Assembly: GCA_947846985.1 (NCBI GenBank)
Contig: CANTUZ010000011.1
Location: 31,305,589 to 31,369,588 of the forward strand
Source of the DNA: Fratercula arctica
Lineage: Eukaryota; Chordata; Aves; Charadriiformes; Alcidae
DNA length: 64,000 nt
Direction: 5' to 3'
The notes under the pieces are model-generated. The model had not been told where the DNA came from, made no database searches, and saw only the letters and a program-made list of their open reading frames with translations. Made by a program: the position numbers and the translations under genes. Of the stretch, positions 36,893 through 48,974 are shown one piece after another (the stretch's first letter is position 1; every line of letters begins with the position of its first letter).

Positions 36893-39800
36893 ATTTCTTT
36901 ATGCTGTGAATCTTTTATACTTTTGCATCAAATATGTAAAATATTGTCTCTCCTTTATATGTTTCCCAGTCTGCTCTCAGAACGGGAACAAAACTGTAGT
37001 TTTCTGGGCGCTGCCTGACTTCTGTGCAGGTTTTCTTTTCTCAGCGTCTTCCACTGGGGACAGAGGACACAGTGTGCGGTCCCGACAGACTCTGAGTATT
37101 GGCCACCAGCCATGACAGGCAGGTTTCAGATCCAGGGAGGGAAGTGTCACCCCGTTTAATAGCAAGGTTGCTATGGACAAGACACTTAAATGTAAATGAG
37201 CTCCAAAGAAGATCTGTGACACGTTCCTGGCATATGCTGTGAGCCTCTTCCTGCAAGTGGGAGAATACAAGAAGAAAAGCAGCAGCCCAAGTGCAGCTGA
37301 ACGAGAAGATGAGATGGCTGCAGCTCCATCCCGCCTGGCTTCATGTCCATGGCTGGACTGCATAAAAACCGGGCAGGGGACTTGTTTTTTTCATGCAGAT
37401 TTTATGAGGTCACAAAACAAAAAGGAAACCTCCTCCCAAAACACCAAACCAGGATTTCATACTGAAGTGCCACCTCTGAACCACCTGGGTACCAGATGTT
37501 TAGGTAGAGTTTCTCCTGCAAAGCATATTCTCCACTTCAATGGCCATATGGACACCTGCATATGGGGTAGAGGAGGGCAGAGGGTGTCTTGAGACCATCT
37601 CAGGGACATGGTGGCTTTGGTTTGCCTCTTTGGGGAAGGAGGAGAGGTGGAAGGTGCTCTTCTGTGACACTTGCAGTTGCATGGGGTAATAAAATGAGCT
37701 TGCGTTAACTGAAATACCAGAGAAGTCAAGCTCAAAGGTTGATGCAATGCCTTGCGCTCCTGTGTTTCCAGCTCATGCTGTCCTCACCCATCCACACAGC
37801 AGTGGGAGGTGGCAGCGCTGCCCTCCCCAGGAGACATGGCATTCCAGGAGGGCACTGGGTCCAGATCGTGGGAACTGAAGCGATGCTTGTTCACGTACAA
37901 ACGCTCAGCAGCAGAAAGCTTTCCACAAGAGAGTGCAACATCAAAAGCAGAAGTTACTTTTGAGTTGAGCACCTCAAGAGATTGGCCAGCGCACCAGGCT
38001 GGCTGCTGGGCTGGCTGGGAACTATATATATTTCTTATTACTTACATACCAGACCCCTTCCTGTGAGAGCTGGGACTCTATTTGAGACTCTGCTGTGGTT
38101 ATCAGGCCCCTGGGCTGGGCTGGGGGAGCAGAGCTGGGTGCTTTCCACTGTCCGAGGAGGAGCTCTGCGCTCCCCTGCAAACTCCTGCTTCGTTAGCACA
38201 GCAAGGGTGACGTTTAGGAGGATCCTGCCGACGAGCTGCTTTCAGCTAATATCTAATCAAAAGGAAATACCCTTTTGGCAAGGTGTGGGAGGAGTGGCAC
38301 AGCGCTGTGCTTCACTGGGGACAAGTCACACTCTGATCTTCAGCTGCTGGAGGAGAGTTAGGGATGACTAATATGTAATAAAGCAGCACAACAGGTTTAG
38401 CCCCCTGGTGAAGCCTTTGATTTTGGTGGCAGCCATTGACAGATGAAACTAAGAAATGCTTCACATGCTCAGATAAAGCTGTCTGAATGCTATCATAAAT
38501 AGAAACTTTAAATAGACTTTTCCTTGCAAAGAGGATGAGAAATAATAGCTATGCAGGAGAGCTTTTGGGGATCTCTGTTAAGTCATTTGTTCTGTGTTTT
38601 TTTTCCCAGAATTTTTTAAAGTAATATTTATCACAAAGTAAATAATTCAGCGTCTTTACTTTAAAAAATAGAAATAAAATCTCTGATCATTACTTCCAAG
38701 AAACAGTATCAAATATTTAGGTTTTCCTCCTTTCTGAAGTAACTGTTTCTGTCACAGGACTGTGGCCTCCTGTGTGGCTGAGCAGCGCAATGCTTTCATC
38801 TTCAGTCAAAACAGCCATCGAATACTTTTGCAGCCCTCCCTGTCATCGGGCAATCTGCTGTTTAAAAGCTCCCTCTACTTTTAGGCTCTGATCTCTCTGC
38901 AAGGTTCATCTGGGGAAAAAATAATAAAATAAAGAAAAAAATTGGAAAAGCAATTTTTCATCTCTCCAGGGAGATTTTCCCTTTGGGAGCTCAGCGTCCT
39001 CAGTTGCCTTTGGCACAGCCTGAATTCCATGAATACATCAAGGTCTGACTTCAAGCCCGTGTGCCCCGCAGTGTCCCCGTGACTGATCTGGGGAGGGATG
39101 TGCTGCCAGAGGACTCATCTCCTGGGCACCCTGTGTGGGATGCCACATAGCCTGGAGGTTCTCTTGGTGGGACCAGCAGCAGTCCCAGCTGGCACCACGA
39201 GCCCAGCACATCCCCAGTGGGGAAAAGCAGAGGCAGCTGGGTTGGTGCAATGCTTTCATCGTTACTCCCTCCTTATCAATGCTGTGTAATCTGTCGGTCC
39301 ACAAATGATTAATAACGGCTCTAATTGCCTTTCTTCTCCTCCACCCTCCTGCTGGCAGATGTATCTGCACAGACCCGCCTTTGCTGAATTCCACACGTAT
39401 GTCCCAAGACTGGGAGCGTGTCACCTCTGCATGGGTCTCAGCCCCTCAGTGCCTGGCTCTGTGCTGGCACCCAGCATGCCATCAGGAGGACAGGAGGACA
39501 GATGATTTCTTTCAGAGCTCTGTGTTGTTGCCAAGGTCTCATTTGGTTTATTTCTCAGTGACGGTAGAGGTTGACTTATTCTTTAATTCAATTTTAATTA
39601 AGAGGCCCTCACCCTAAAAAGCTATTGGCTGGTATGAAGACTGTGCGTATGCATTAGAAATGCAATAAATGCCTGCACTTGAGCATTTTTATTCCCAAAA
39701 GAAGCAACGAAGTGAAGATGGGTTGGTTCCCCGCACGGCACTCGGCAGCATGAGAGGACAGAAAGCAGGAGCAACACAGCTGTGAAGTGGGACCACAGCG

Positions 39801-42800
39801 AGATGGTCCCCCAGCTCGCCTGGGGGTTAGGATGCAGCAGCTCCAGTGCTGCTTCTCTGCAACAGGAAGGACCAGCGCTGCTGCTTTTCTTACTGAATCG
39901 AAATCTGGGGGGTCCAGCAAGCGTTATGGTGTGGCATAATGTGCCAGAGCCCAAATGCTCGCTCTTGCCACCCCAGCAAATCAGGTTAAAAATCAGTATC
40001 TTAAAGGTGCTGCCTGACACGTGAACACAGCAGATTACTGTGGGTATTTTGCTGTGGCTTTGTTTAAAGAGTAGCAAAAAGACAGGGGAGAGAAAGGCTG
40101 GGGAACACTTTTGAACTGTGATTAACTTAGAAACAGCTTGCTGACATAACCTCAGTTATACATGGGGTGATCTTCTGGCTTCAGGATAGGTCTGTGACAT
40201 TCAAACCTTCATGAGAACTGAGCTCAGGATACTTGACTTTTACCAGCTATTCACAGCTCTCGATAACTTAAGAGAAAAAAAATTAAAGAAATATATGGAG
40301 TCATGGATTCAGGGCATACTTTGTAAATATTTTGTGATCCCAAAGGAGCGGTGTGCCCTGTGGGTGAGGTTGTTCACCTTGTCCATACCAGCAGTGTATC
40401 ACCCAGGTGAACTGCAGCCAAGTCTTCGGTGCCGGGGTGCCCAGGCCCCCCGAGCAAGGATCTGTGGTTAGTGATCCAAAGGCCATGCAAAATGAGCTGC
40501 TTGGATGCAAATGCGTCCTAAAGCACTTTAGCCATCATCAGCTACTAGAAAGAAAAATAACCCCAAATCCATCATTACTGTGTGGAAGCCAGATGACTGA
40601 AAAATCATTACATGTGCCAGCATATTAAGTGATGTGTGATGAGGTGCTTCAGCAGTTGATCATGGAAGAGATGAAACCACACTATGAAACAGAGGGGAAG
40701 GGGGATGACAGAAGAATCTGCCCACACCAAACTGAGATGAGGCACTGGTTTTGTTGCACTGAAGGAACTGCTAAAAAAGAACACCATTGAAATTGATGTT
40801 GGAAAAAAGAGAGATCTCGGTTCAATAGGTAGAGTCCTGCAGTGGCTGCAGTCTCCAGCTGAGCTCTAATAAAAGATCCTGTTTTTCACTGCAAAGTCTG
40901 ATGGAAACATTTCCACTGCGAGCAGACCCACCTCAGCACTTACAAGTGTGCCCTTCCACTGCACAGTATTTCAGAAATAATTGTCTCAGTCCCCCCTATA
41001 TTAGCCCTTTAGCCATTTTATACCTAATTACCCATCCTCAGACCCAAATCCCTCTCTCAGAAGCTGATCTCCTGGGCACAGCTCCACCACGTCCCCATTG
41101 TTGCCAAGCACAAGTGCCACAATCTCGTCCACCATATGATCTTACCTACAACTAAAAGACAATGTGCATGGTTTCATCCCATTCAACTAAGCAGGAGACA
41201 CCTGCCCCTGCATCAGGGACCTCTCCTGTCCACTGCTCACCACTTGCCCCAGCATGGGTCAGCAGGATCTGACGGGATTTCATGTGGTTTTTTCCAGGTA
41301 ACCAGTAAAACATTGCCTGGCTCGGGGCCACGGAGTGCTTTCTGCATAGATCCCACTTGAAACATACTCACATCAACTGGTCTTTGACAGGTAATTCTTT
41401 TAGCTCATATTTAATTCACTTTGTGTGCTGTGTTGATTTTGTACTGAACTGACTTCTTGAACGTTACATTGTAGAATACCAAGTCAAATATTTTACAGAA
41501 GCTTAAATCAACACTATTTCCTTTATTAAGCAAAATTGTAATCTCATTATAAAAAAAAATCCAGTTAGTTTCAGAAGATCTATTCCTCATCAGCCCCTGT
41601 TGATGGGCATTAATGATATTATCCCTTCCGATGTTTTAGCTTCTGCAGTTGTTTCTCATTGTCTGGGATCCATTATCTCCCCAGGATCAAAGCTCAGCAG
41701 GCCTATCAATATCCAAATCACCCAGCTTTCCCTTAAGTAGCAGCTTTTCTTCTCCTGCTGTAATTTTGCCTGTACTCCATGATCTGTACCAAAGCAACAT
41801 TAGCAGTCCAGAAAAAAAACAACAGTAAGTTCTCTTCAAAACACTTCTATGCAAATTATTTAGACTGCTGATTTGAAGATGCTTAGCTGTTGTAACTACT
41901 GCTTGCTACCCCCTGAACTTCTGCTGTTATGCAAATTGTTGTATCATCGTCATCTGATGGGAATGCATCATTTGTGGTTGTTTTTCTCCCCAGGTTCAGA
42001 ACAGGAATATTTGTTCATTAAAAACATTTGCCTTTCTGCATAATTATTGCCATTTCTATAATTTCAATTTGGTAACGGTCCAAAGACATCGTTTGGCTTC
42101 TCTTCATCCCTAATATATTTTAAAGACTTCTTCTTGCTGCTCTTTTCTCTGGAGCTGTAGCCTGTCTCTTGTATTCTTTTCCTACCCTTATTTAATTTAT
42201 CCAGTTTCTAATTTCCGGATTACAGTAATTGCAACTTTTCCCTTTTCTGTTTGTTTTCTATTTAGATGCAAACATTGTTCCTTTCATTGTTTCTCTGAGA
42301 CACATCCGATTTCTGTAACCATCTCAGGGATCCTTTGCCAGTGGAGGGACTGGGGCGTTCAGAAGCTTTGGTTGCAGCAGCCTACAAAGGTATTTCTGTA
42401 TTTTCTGAGTTCTGTTTCACAGTTTTCCCTGGTACATAGTTGTTTTGCATTAGAAACCGGCTTTTTCAAAGTACCGAATGGATGTGTGACTAGCTGAGAT
42501 TTTTTTCCAGCTTTCCATGAGTTACGATCAACACTTGATCTTGCTTGAGGAGCACCCTGAGCTGCACACATTTGCTGGGCTGGGAGAATAAGTGCGCTCA
42601 CATGAGCAACAGCTTATTGCTGAAAAGAGGATGCCCCAAAAATGCAAACAGTTTCTCCTTGCTGGGATAATGGGGCCAGGGCTTTCTGACTTTGGCTTTT
42701 CTGCATGGGGTTAATTTGTAAATCAATGAGCATTTTCTGCTGGACAGGCAGCATGTTTTCTCAGTTATTTCTGTTTCTTCCTTTAGGTAACAGACCTAGA

Positions 42801-43638
42801 TTGTCAGAGGTCATCCTATGATTTTAAGGATGTGAGCCTGGCCCAGCTGCTGCTGTCAGAGCCATGCAACATTCTCAATGGTGGGATTTTGCAAGAGGAA
42901 GAAAGGTTGACAGCAACCTCTTGAGGTAGGTGACGATATGGTGGTCAGGAAGAGTGTTCACCTCAATGATAGCTCTACCAAAGAGCAAGGAAACCTGGCA
43001 GCCCATCCAGCACTCAGATGTGTGCCCCGGGGCTGCTGCCTTCCCCGGCCACCTGGGATCACAGATCCGGGGCTGGATTTGTGAGGGTTGGCATCTGTTG
43101 TCCTGAACATTTCCTCACTGGAATGCCACCTCTCGCATCTCAGTCAAATGCTGGGGACTTGTACTCCACACACAGTGCCAGCCTTGAGGGAATTCCCTTT
43201 TTAACCACCTCCCCAAATACAGGCACTCTAGGTTTTCTGTGATTTTCTCAAATACTGAGTTCCCAATGCAAAATTCAGCACATCTGGATAGCATGAGAGC
43301 TGCTCACACACCCTGCTGGTGATTTCAGCAGAAGACAAAGGCCAGCAAGCCATGAAGATGACACCCTCCTCTCTGATGGAGATGCCTTTCTTTGCATTTT
43401 GTACAGATTGTTTAAAATAAATTACATCAATTCTCTTCACACTGCACAGTCTGAATCTTAAAAAATAGCACTTTGGGGTATCAATAAATGGAGAATAACA
43501 TGTTACATTCCTGAGAAGTTTTACTCTTCCAGGATATGGTTACCCGCTTTGATAACTGCTTGTTCCACACAGGAGCCAAATAAGTAGTTCTCCAGTAATT
43601 TATGTCACTAGGTTGTAATTATTTTCTAGTAATACTCT
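36893..43638. other. Intergenic DNA
   Basis: No gene recognised. It is mostly unique, AT-moderate sequence with poly-A/T runs near 38597-38605, 38922-38945 and 41551-41560. Several overlapping frames of 100-150 codons (for example 37982-38371 plus, 39622-40077 minus) lie on opposite strands of the same DNA and carry no recognisable domain. Confidence 0.6.
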
Positions 43639-43710
43639 TGTGTGAGGCTCTGTATAAATACAAAATATAAAAATAGCCCCTGTGCTAGGAACTTACAGTT
43701 CAAATGACAT
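43639..43710 (+). mobile_element. Ancient L2/MIR-like LINE tail relic
   Basis: The plus strand follows, block by block, a repeat common in sauropsid genomes as I recall it: 'tgtgctaggc.ctgtacaaa.aca', then a stretch of A/C-rich DNA, 'agtccctgcc..aagagcttacaatcta'. Here the blocks appear as 'ggctctgtataaatacaaaa', 'aaaatagcccctg' and 'ggaacttacagttcaaa'. No reading frame survives. Family name and exact ends are uncertain. Confidence 0.45.
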
Positions 43711-46700
43711 AGAAAGTAGTGCCATATGAATGAACACAGGATCAGAGCGGGCCTTGTTTATCCCTAGTTAGCCATCAGATCAGGCTTATATTAAATAAAA
43801 TACAATTACTTCACAAGCATCATCTCTGATTGCTTACACTAAAATTATTATAGAAAGTCACATATTTTCTTAAGGAAAAAAAAAAAAACACCAAACACCC
43901 CAGAGTCTGTGTTAAGTTTACTTTAGTGCTAAATAGAAAGAAAAAGCATTCTATTAAAGCAAAGCCTTGCTAGCATCTTCTTCTTCTTGTACACCAGTCC
44001 ATGCATTTCCCAAGCATTGAGCTTCTCGGGAACGCTGCTCTTCTTGATTTACACTAAAACCTTTCATATGGCCAACCATAGCTTGCTCTGCAGTCAGTAG
44101 TGTTGACCGTGCTCTCTGCAGTGACCAATTGCCAGGTGTAGGGATGCTCATGGTACCCAGGGGCCAGGGAAGCAGACACGTTTCCGAAGCACATGGCACT
44201 GTGTGCATCTGCAGCATCAAGGTCCTTCCCAACAGGCTCTTATAGGAAGACATTTGTTGGATATTTTGCATTCTCAAGATGATATTGGAATCTAAAATCT
44301 TCTTCTCTAAAACTGAAGAGCATCTCCAGGAGCCCATTCACAATGATGACCTCTACGTGCACAGCAAAATTGATTAAATGTACGCTTACTTCCCTGCAGC
44401 TTCAGCAAGGCCAGCAGGTCAATCACATTAATATCAGATACTCTGTTTTATTGGAGATTTCTTGCAGAAATAAATGTCAGCATGGCTGCAGTCCAGAAAT
44501 GTATAGATTCACTGGAGAAGTCAAACATAAATGGATCATATCTTGCGGTTTGACAAAGCTTTTTCCATTGATATTTCTCCCTAGGTGCCTCAAGCTATGG
44601 ATGCGATATAGGATGTGTTCTGTGATTAGCAGAACAGTTTTGTCAGAGAAAGTGTCTTAGTACAACACAGAAGTGAGCTAAATGGTGGCTTTTGGGATTG
44701 CAATACATCTCCCCTGACACTGGAGACATTATTATAAACATCTCCGTCTCCATTAGTGGCATGGGCTCCTTTCATAACTAAGGAAACAAATCAAGACTGC
44801 TAAGGCAGGAGCTAGCAGACACATTTAAGACACCTATTATAAAAGGAGATGGACCATAGCCTGAAAATGCCTGTTGTGCTGCGGTCTCTGCAAAAGATGG
44901 TCCTTGTTTGTAAGGAACCAGCAGTTTCGGTGATAGATGGCTCCAGGGGGTGCTTGCAGCATGGGATGGCCCTGGCCCGTCAGCCCTTCCACTCTTTCTC
45001 CTTTGGCAGACTCCTGTCTGCAGTTCAGTCTGTTCAGTCTCCATCTGCTTCCTCCATCGCTTTCTTGCCCTGAAACAGCCCCTGTGCCGGGATTGCTGTC
45101 ACTGCAGTTTTGCCATCATGGGCTGGAGAGCTGGAAGCAGGGGAGTGCAAGGATTTCTTCTGCTTTGCTTTAATGCGCCTAAACAGCCTATGGATTCGAC
45201 TTCCATACTGGCTGCGAAATCCAAAACCCTCGGGAGATTTTCAAGTTTGCAGTAAATTAAGGACACACCACATATTCAGATTCATAACTTCAAATATCGT
45301 GGGGTTACAGAAGAAGGTGGAAATTAAAGGGAAAGAAAAGGGGAGTGCTTGCATGGTCCTGTGCTCTCCTGCCCCAGCATCACACAGGCAGTATGACACC
45401 GAGCCTGCGCAACCCATCAAAAAGCTCAAGTACCTGTTGAAACCAGTGAAATGACCAAGACACGAAGCTACTAGAACACGGGTGTTTGGATGACTGGCAG
45501 CTGCTCGCTAAATTTCATGTTTTGTTTACTCATATTCATCCTTGTCAGATTAAATTAGCTTTCAAAATGCTTTAAAAATGTTGGACAAATTCAGTGCATC
45601 ATTAAGGGAAGATTCATTATCTGTGTGGCATTATTAAACTTATATCTTATACCCTTTTTAGCACCAGTTTCCCGTAAGTTAATTACCTAAAGCTTTTCTG
45701 CACCAAGAACACTAATGAAACCCCTAACGGGCTGCAATCAAGCAATTTTTTTGTTAATACAGAGAAGTGCTTGGATTTATGTTTAAAGGCAAAAAATGAA
45801 GAGTAGTGCCAGATATTTGAAGAATATACGTCACATTTGCATTTTCAGAGGCCGGCTCATTCCTTGATTGCTGTGTCCCTTGATTACTCTTACAGATGGG
45901 GTGAATGTGGCTGTATGAAGAGAGCAGTTTGCCAAGGCCCCCGCGGTACCTGTAAATCACAGGCAGCAGCAATTGCTTTTGCGTTTTTTCCCCCTGTGGG
46001 TCTCTGAAATGTCTGTGGTCTCAGCTGTTTCCGTGACTGGTCGGGGGCCAAGTTGCCATTTCGAACATCGTCCCGCGGCCAGTCCCAAGTGGCTGAGCCG
46101 GCTGGCGAGGCACGGCCAGCTGCCTGCGGGGAGATTTGCGGGCAAAAAAAGAGCATATATAAAAAGGCAGGCAAAAATAGAGAAGCGACAAGAAAAATGG
46201 CAAAGCGCTGTTCTTTGACCAGAGCGAAGCAGAAATGGGAGAAGGTCTCAGAGTAGAGTACAAGAAGACACGTGTTTTGGGAAGAAAATAAACCGACAAA
46301 GACTGTAAATATCAGCACCATGGGGAATGTGTTGCAGTTCCCTGTGAGGGAAATGGTGGCTTGCCATCTTTGTCACAGCCACCTGGGGAATGTCAGTGTT
46401 GAAATGCTCAGCCTGTCTCCCCATGGGGGCTGCACATCCTAGCGGGCACCGATCCCCTGCGCATCACCCCAATACGGGGGTGCATGGACAGGTGAAACAG
46501 TAAATCTCAATAAATGCTGCAGATTGTGAAGTTTTAAGAGTTTTTCCCTCAAAAAAACCCACCCTCCCATGTGGCAGTGACGTTGGGAAGGGCTCCCTGG
46601 GAAGCTTCCTGCTCCCTGCCCTCCCTGCCTGCCAGGACAATGCTCTGCCAAGGGCACCAGGAGCAGCAGCTTCTTGGTTGTGAATTACCATGAGAAATTA

Positions 46701-48269
46701 GACAGCAAAAGGCAGTCTGCTTGTGGATGCTGTGACATACGCTCTCAGAGGACTTGATAAACTGCAGCAATATTTACCCAGTCACCCACTTTCTATTTCA
46801 GAGGGGAAAAGGGCAGCAAACATTAAGGAAAGTGGCCTTGTGAGAGCTTTCTTTCTCTCAATCCTCTACAACTGTAAGACTTTTAAGAGATGAGGGACAG
46901 TAGGAAGGCTAAAAATAAACGTGACACCTTTATCGGTTCATATATTTTTAGACAGAGAAACATGTTATCTCAAATGTAGGAAAAATTAAATAAAAGAAAG
47001 GTGTATTTGCAGTGCTGTAGAGCCTCATACAAAGCGGCACAAGCATTGAATGAACAATCCTGAGCTTAGTATCTGTGATACCTCGGCATAATTTACTGCC
47101 TTTTAAGAGGGCTTGACCAGAGCCTACACGAATCTATGCAGAGGGAGTATATGATGCTGCCTAGCAGAAAATAGTGCAATGAAATGGGAGCCAAGCCCAG
47201 GCAAAAAGCTGAAAAGATGGCACAAAATGTTTGATTGAGACAATATTTAATAAGCTATGTGGATACGCCAGCTTCCCCTGCACTGCAGGGCTTTGCATCG
47301 GGACTGGGGATCCTGAGCTAAGGCACTGCTGGAGTGCAGGCACGTTCAGTCAGGAGTTACTGGGTGACATTCAGGTTTGGAGGCTGCAGTCAGCCTTGAA
47401 AATCCATTCTCATCACTTGTGGCCAAAAAACATTTGATTGTATCCTTCGATTTCAGCTCAGGCGTGTCATTGCAGGGCAGGGAAGGTTGGACATCTCTCA
47501 TCTGCAGAGAGGTGTCCCTGCCTACCTGCCCCTGCTTTTCTGATCATGCAGGAGTGTGTACAAGCCTGGTACCTCCCATGTAATGGTGGAGCAGCTCCCT
47601 GGGGCTTGTCATTACTGTCTGCAGGGACAGACACATTCCTGCACACACAGGATGGCACTGAATGGTGGTGGGATCCATCAGGGAAAAGGCAAAGCATAAA
47701 GGCTGCTCGGGGACAGCTTGCCTGGGTGACACAAGTGCTGGCTCCTGCTGTGACTGGGGAGTCTGCTGACAGGTTTTTGTAGTTATGGTTATTCCTAGTG
47801 AAGAGCTTCTTACCTCCCCCAGCACTTCGAGCTGGAGGGTTTAGCTGATATTAGCCTTTTTCCAGTTGTTTGTAATCCAGCGAGCAATGCTGCTTTCCTT
47901 CTCCCCTCTGCCATTGCCAGCCTCCTTGGGGGGGAATATTTTGGCTGTTTTCCCATCTGAAGATGTGTTTGGAAATTTGGATGAGTCCAGGGAGCCAATT
48001 GTCTCATTCATTCAAATCACAAATACCACTAGAGTTACCAGGCTTCGCAGTTATTTCCATCTCCACATACTGGTGGTAAAACACTGCCCGGCCCTCAGCG
48101 GTGGTGCTAACCCTCCTGCGGCTGGTCCTCATTAGCATGAGCTGGGACTTGTGGTTTTCACATTGTGTTTTTGCCAGCCCCGCTTCCACAAATGCTTTCA
48201 GAGGCAAGCTGGCCCTCCCTGTGCTGGCCGGGCACCGAGCAGGGGCTATGCTCGTAGCAGAGATGGCAG
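43711..48269. other. Intergenic DNA
   Basis: No gene recognised. It contains a poly-A run at 43877-43889. The 127-codon minus-strand frame at 43954-44337 begins directly after an in-frame stop and has no recognisable domain. Frames near 46000-46300 on both strands reflect a locally GC-richer patch (about 45935-46140) without other promoter features. Confidence 0.6.
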
Positions 48270-48455
48270 GGACAGCACACTGCAGGTACAGCACGGTGCA
48301 CGTACAACATGGTGTGTGCACACACATGCAGCACAGGGCACGTACAGCTCAGTGTACAACACAGTGCAGAGACAGCACAAGGCACATATAGCATGGTACA
48401 CACAAAGCATGTAGAGCATGGTGCACAGACGGCACCGAGCACATACAGCATGGTG
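48270..48455. repeat. Degenerate ~15-16-bp minisatellite
   Basis: About a dozen imperfect units close to GTACAGCATGGTGCAC are arranged head to tail, with lengths from about 10 to 20 bp. The array ends at 'acagcatggtgc', immediately followed by the internal CR1 sequence starting 'tggagtactgtg'. Frames on both strands are open through it, which is a by-product of the repeat. Confidence 0.8.
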
Positions 48456-48974
48456 CTGGAGTACTGTGTCCAGCTCTGGAGCCCTCAGCACAAGAAGGAC
48501 ATGGACCTGTTGGAGCGGGTCCAGAGGAGGCCACGAAGATGATCTGAGGGCTGGAGCACCTCTCCTACGAAGACAGGCTGAGAGAGTTGGGGTTGTTCAG
48601 CCTGGAGAAGAGAAGGCTCCAGGGAGACCTTAGAGCGGCCTTTCAGTACCTGAAGGGGGCCTACAAGAAAGCTGGGGAGGGGCTGTTTGCAAGGGCACGT
48701 AGCGATAGGACAAGGGGCAACGGCTTTAAACTAGAGCAGGGGAGGTTTAGATTAGACATTAGGAAGAAGTTCTTTACAATGAGGGTGGTGAGATGCTGGC
48801 AGAGGTTGCCCAGAGAGGTGGTGGAGGCCCCATCCCTGGAGACATTCAAGGCCAGGCTTGATGAGGCTCTGAGCAACCTGGTCTAGTTAAAGATGTCCCT
48901 GCTGACTGCAGGGGGTTTGGACTAGATGGCCTTTAAAGGTCCCTTCCAACCGAACACATTCGATGATTCTATGG
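48456..48974 (+). mobile_element. CR1 LINE, 3' fragment (5'-truncated), best-preserved copy
   Basis: This plus-strand avian CR1 runs from 'tggagtactgtgtccagctc' to a terminal 'gatgattctatgg' tail. The last 100 codons of ORF2 are intact (48587-48886): the blocks [57 protein letters not shown], ending at a TAG stop, followed by an 88-bp 3' UTR. The upstream frame breaks near 48541 (TGA in the 'agatgatctgagg' region), so the copy is dead as well as truncated. Its well-kept frame suggests it is the youngest of the three. Confidence 0.95.

Noticed and set aside
43860..43895. Poly-A run as the tail of a processed pseudogene
   Set aside because: No open frame or recognisable gene sequence lies just upstream on the plus strand, and no polyadenylation signal precedes it at the right distance.
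43954..44337. 127-codon minus-strand frame that looks somewhat protein-like
   Set aside because: The start lies directly after an in-frame stop, no homology was recognised, and length is within what chance gives in 64 kb. A tblastn search across birds would settle it.
48158..48491. Cys-rich repeated peptides on both strands, resembling a small secreted repeat protein
   Set aside because: They are translations of the 15-16-bp minisatellite; both strands give similar artefacts.
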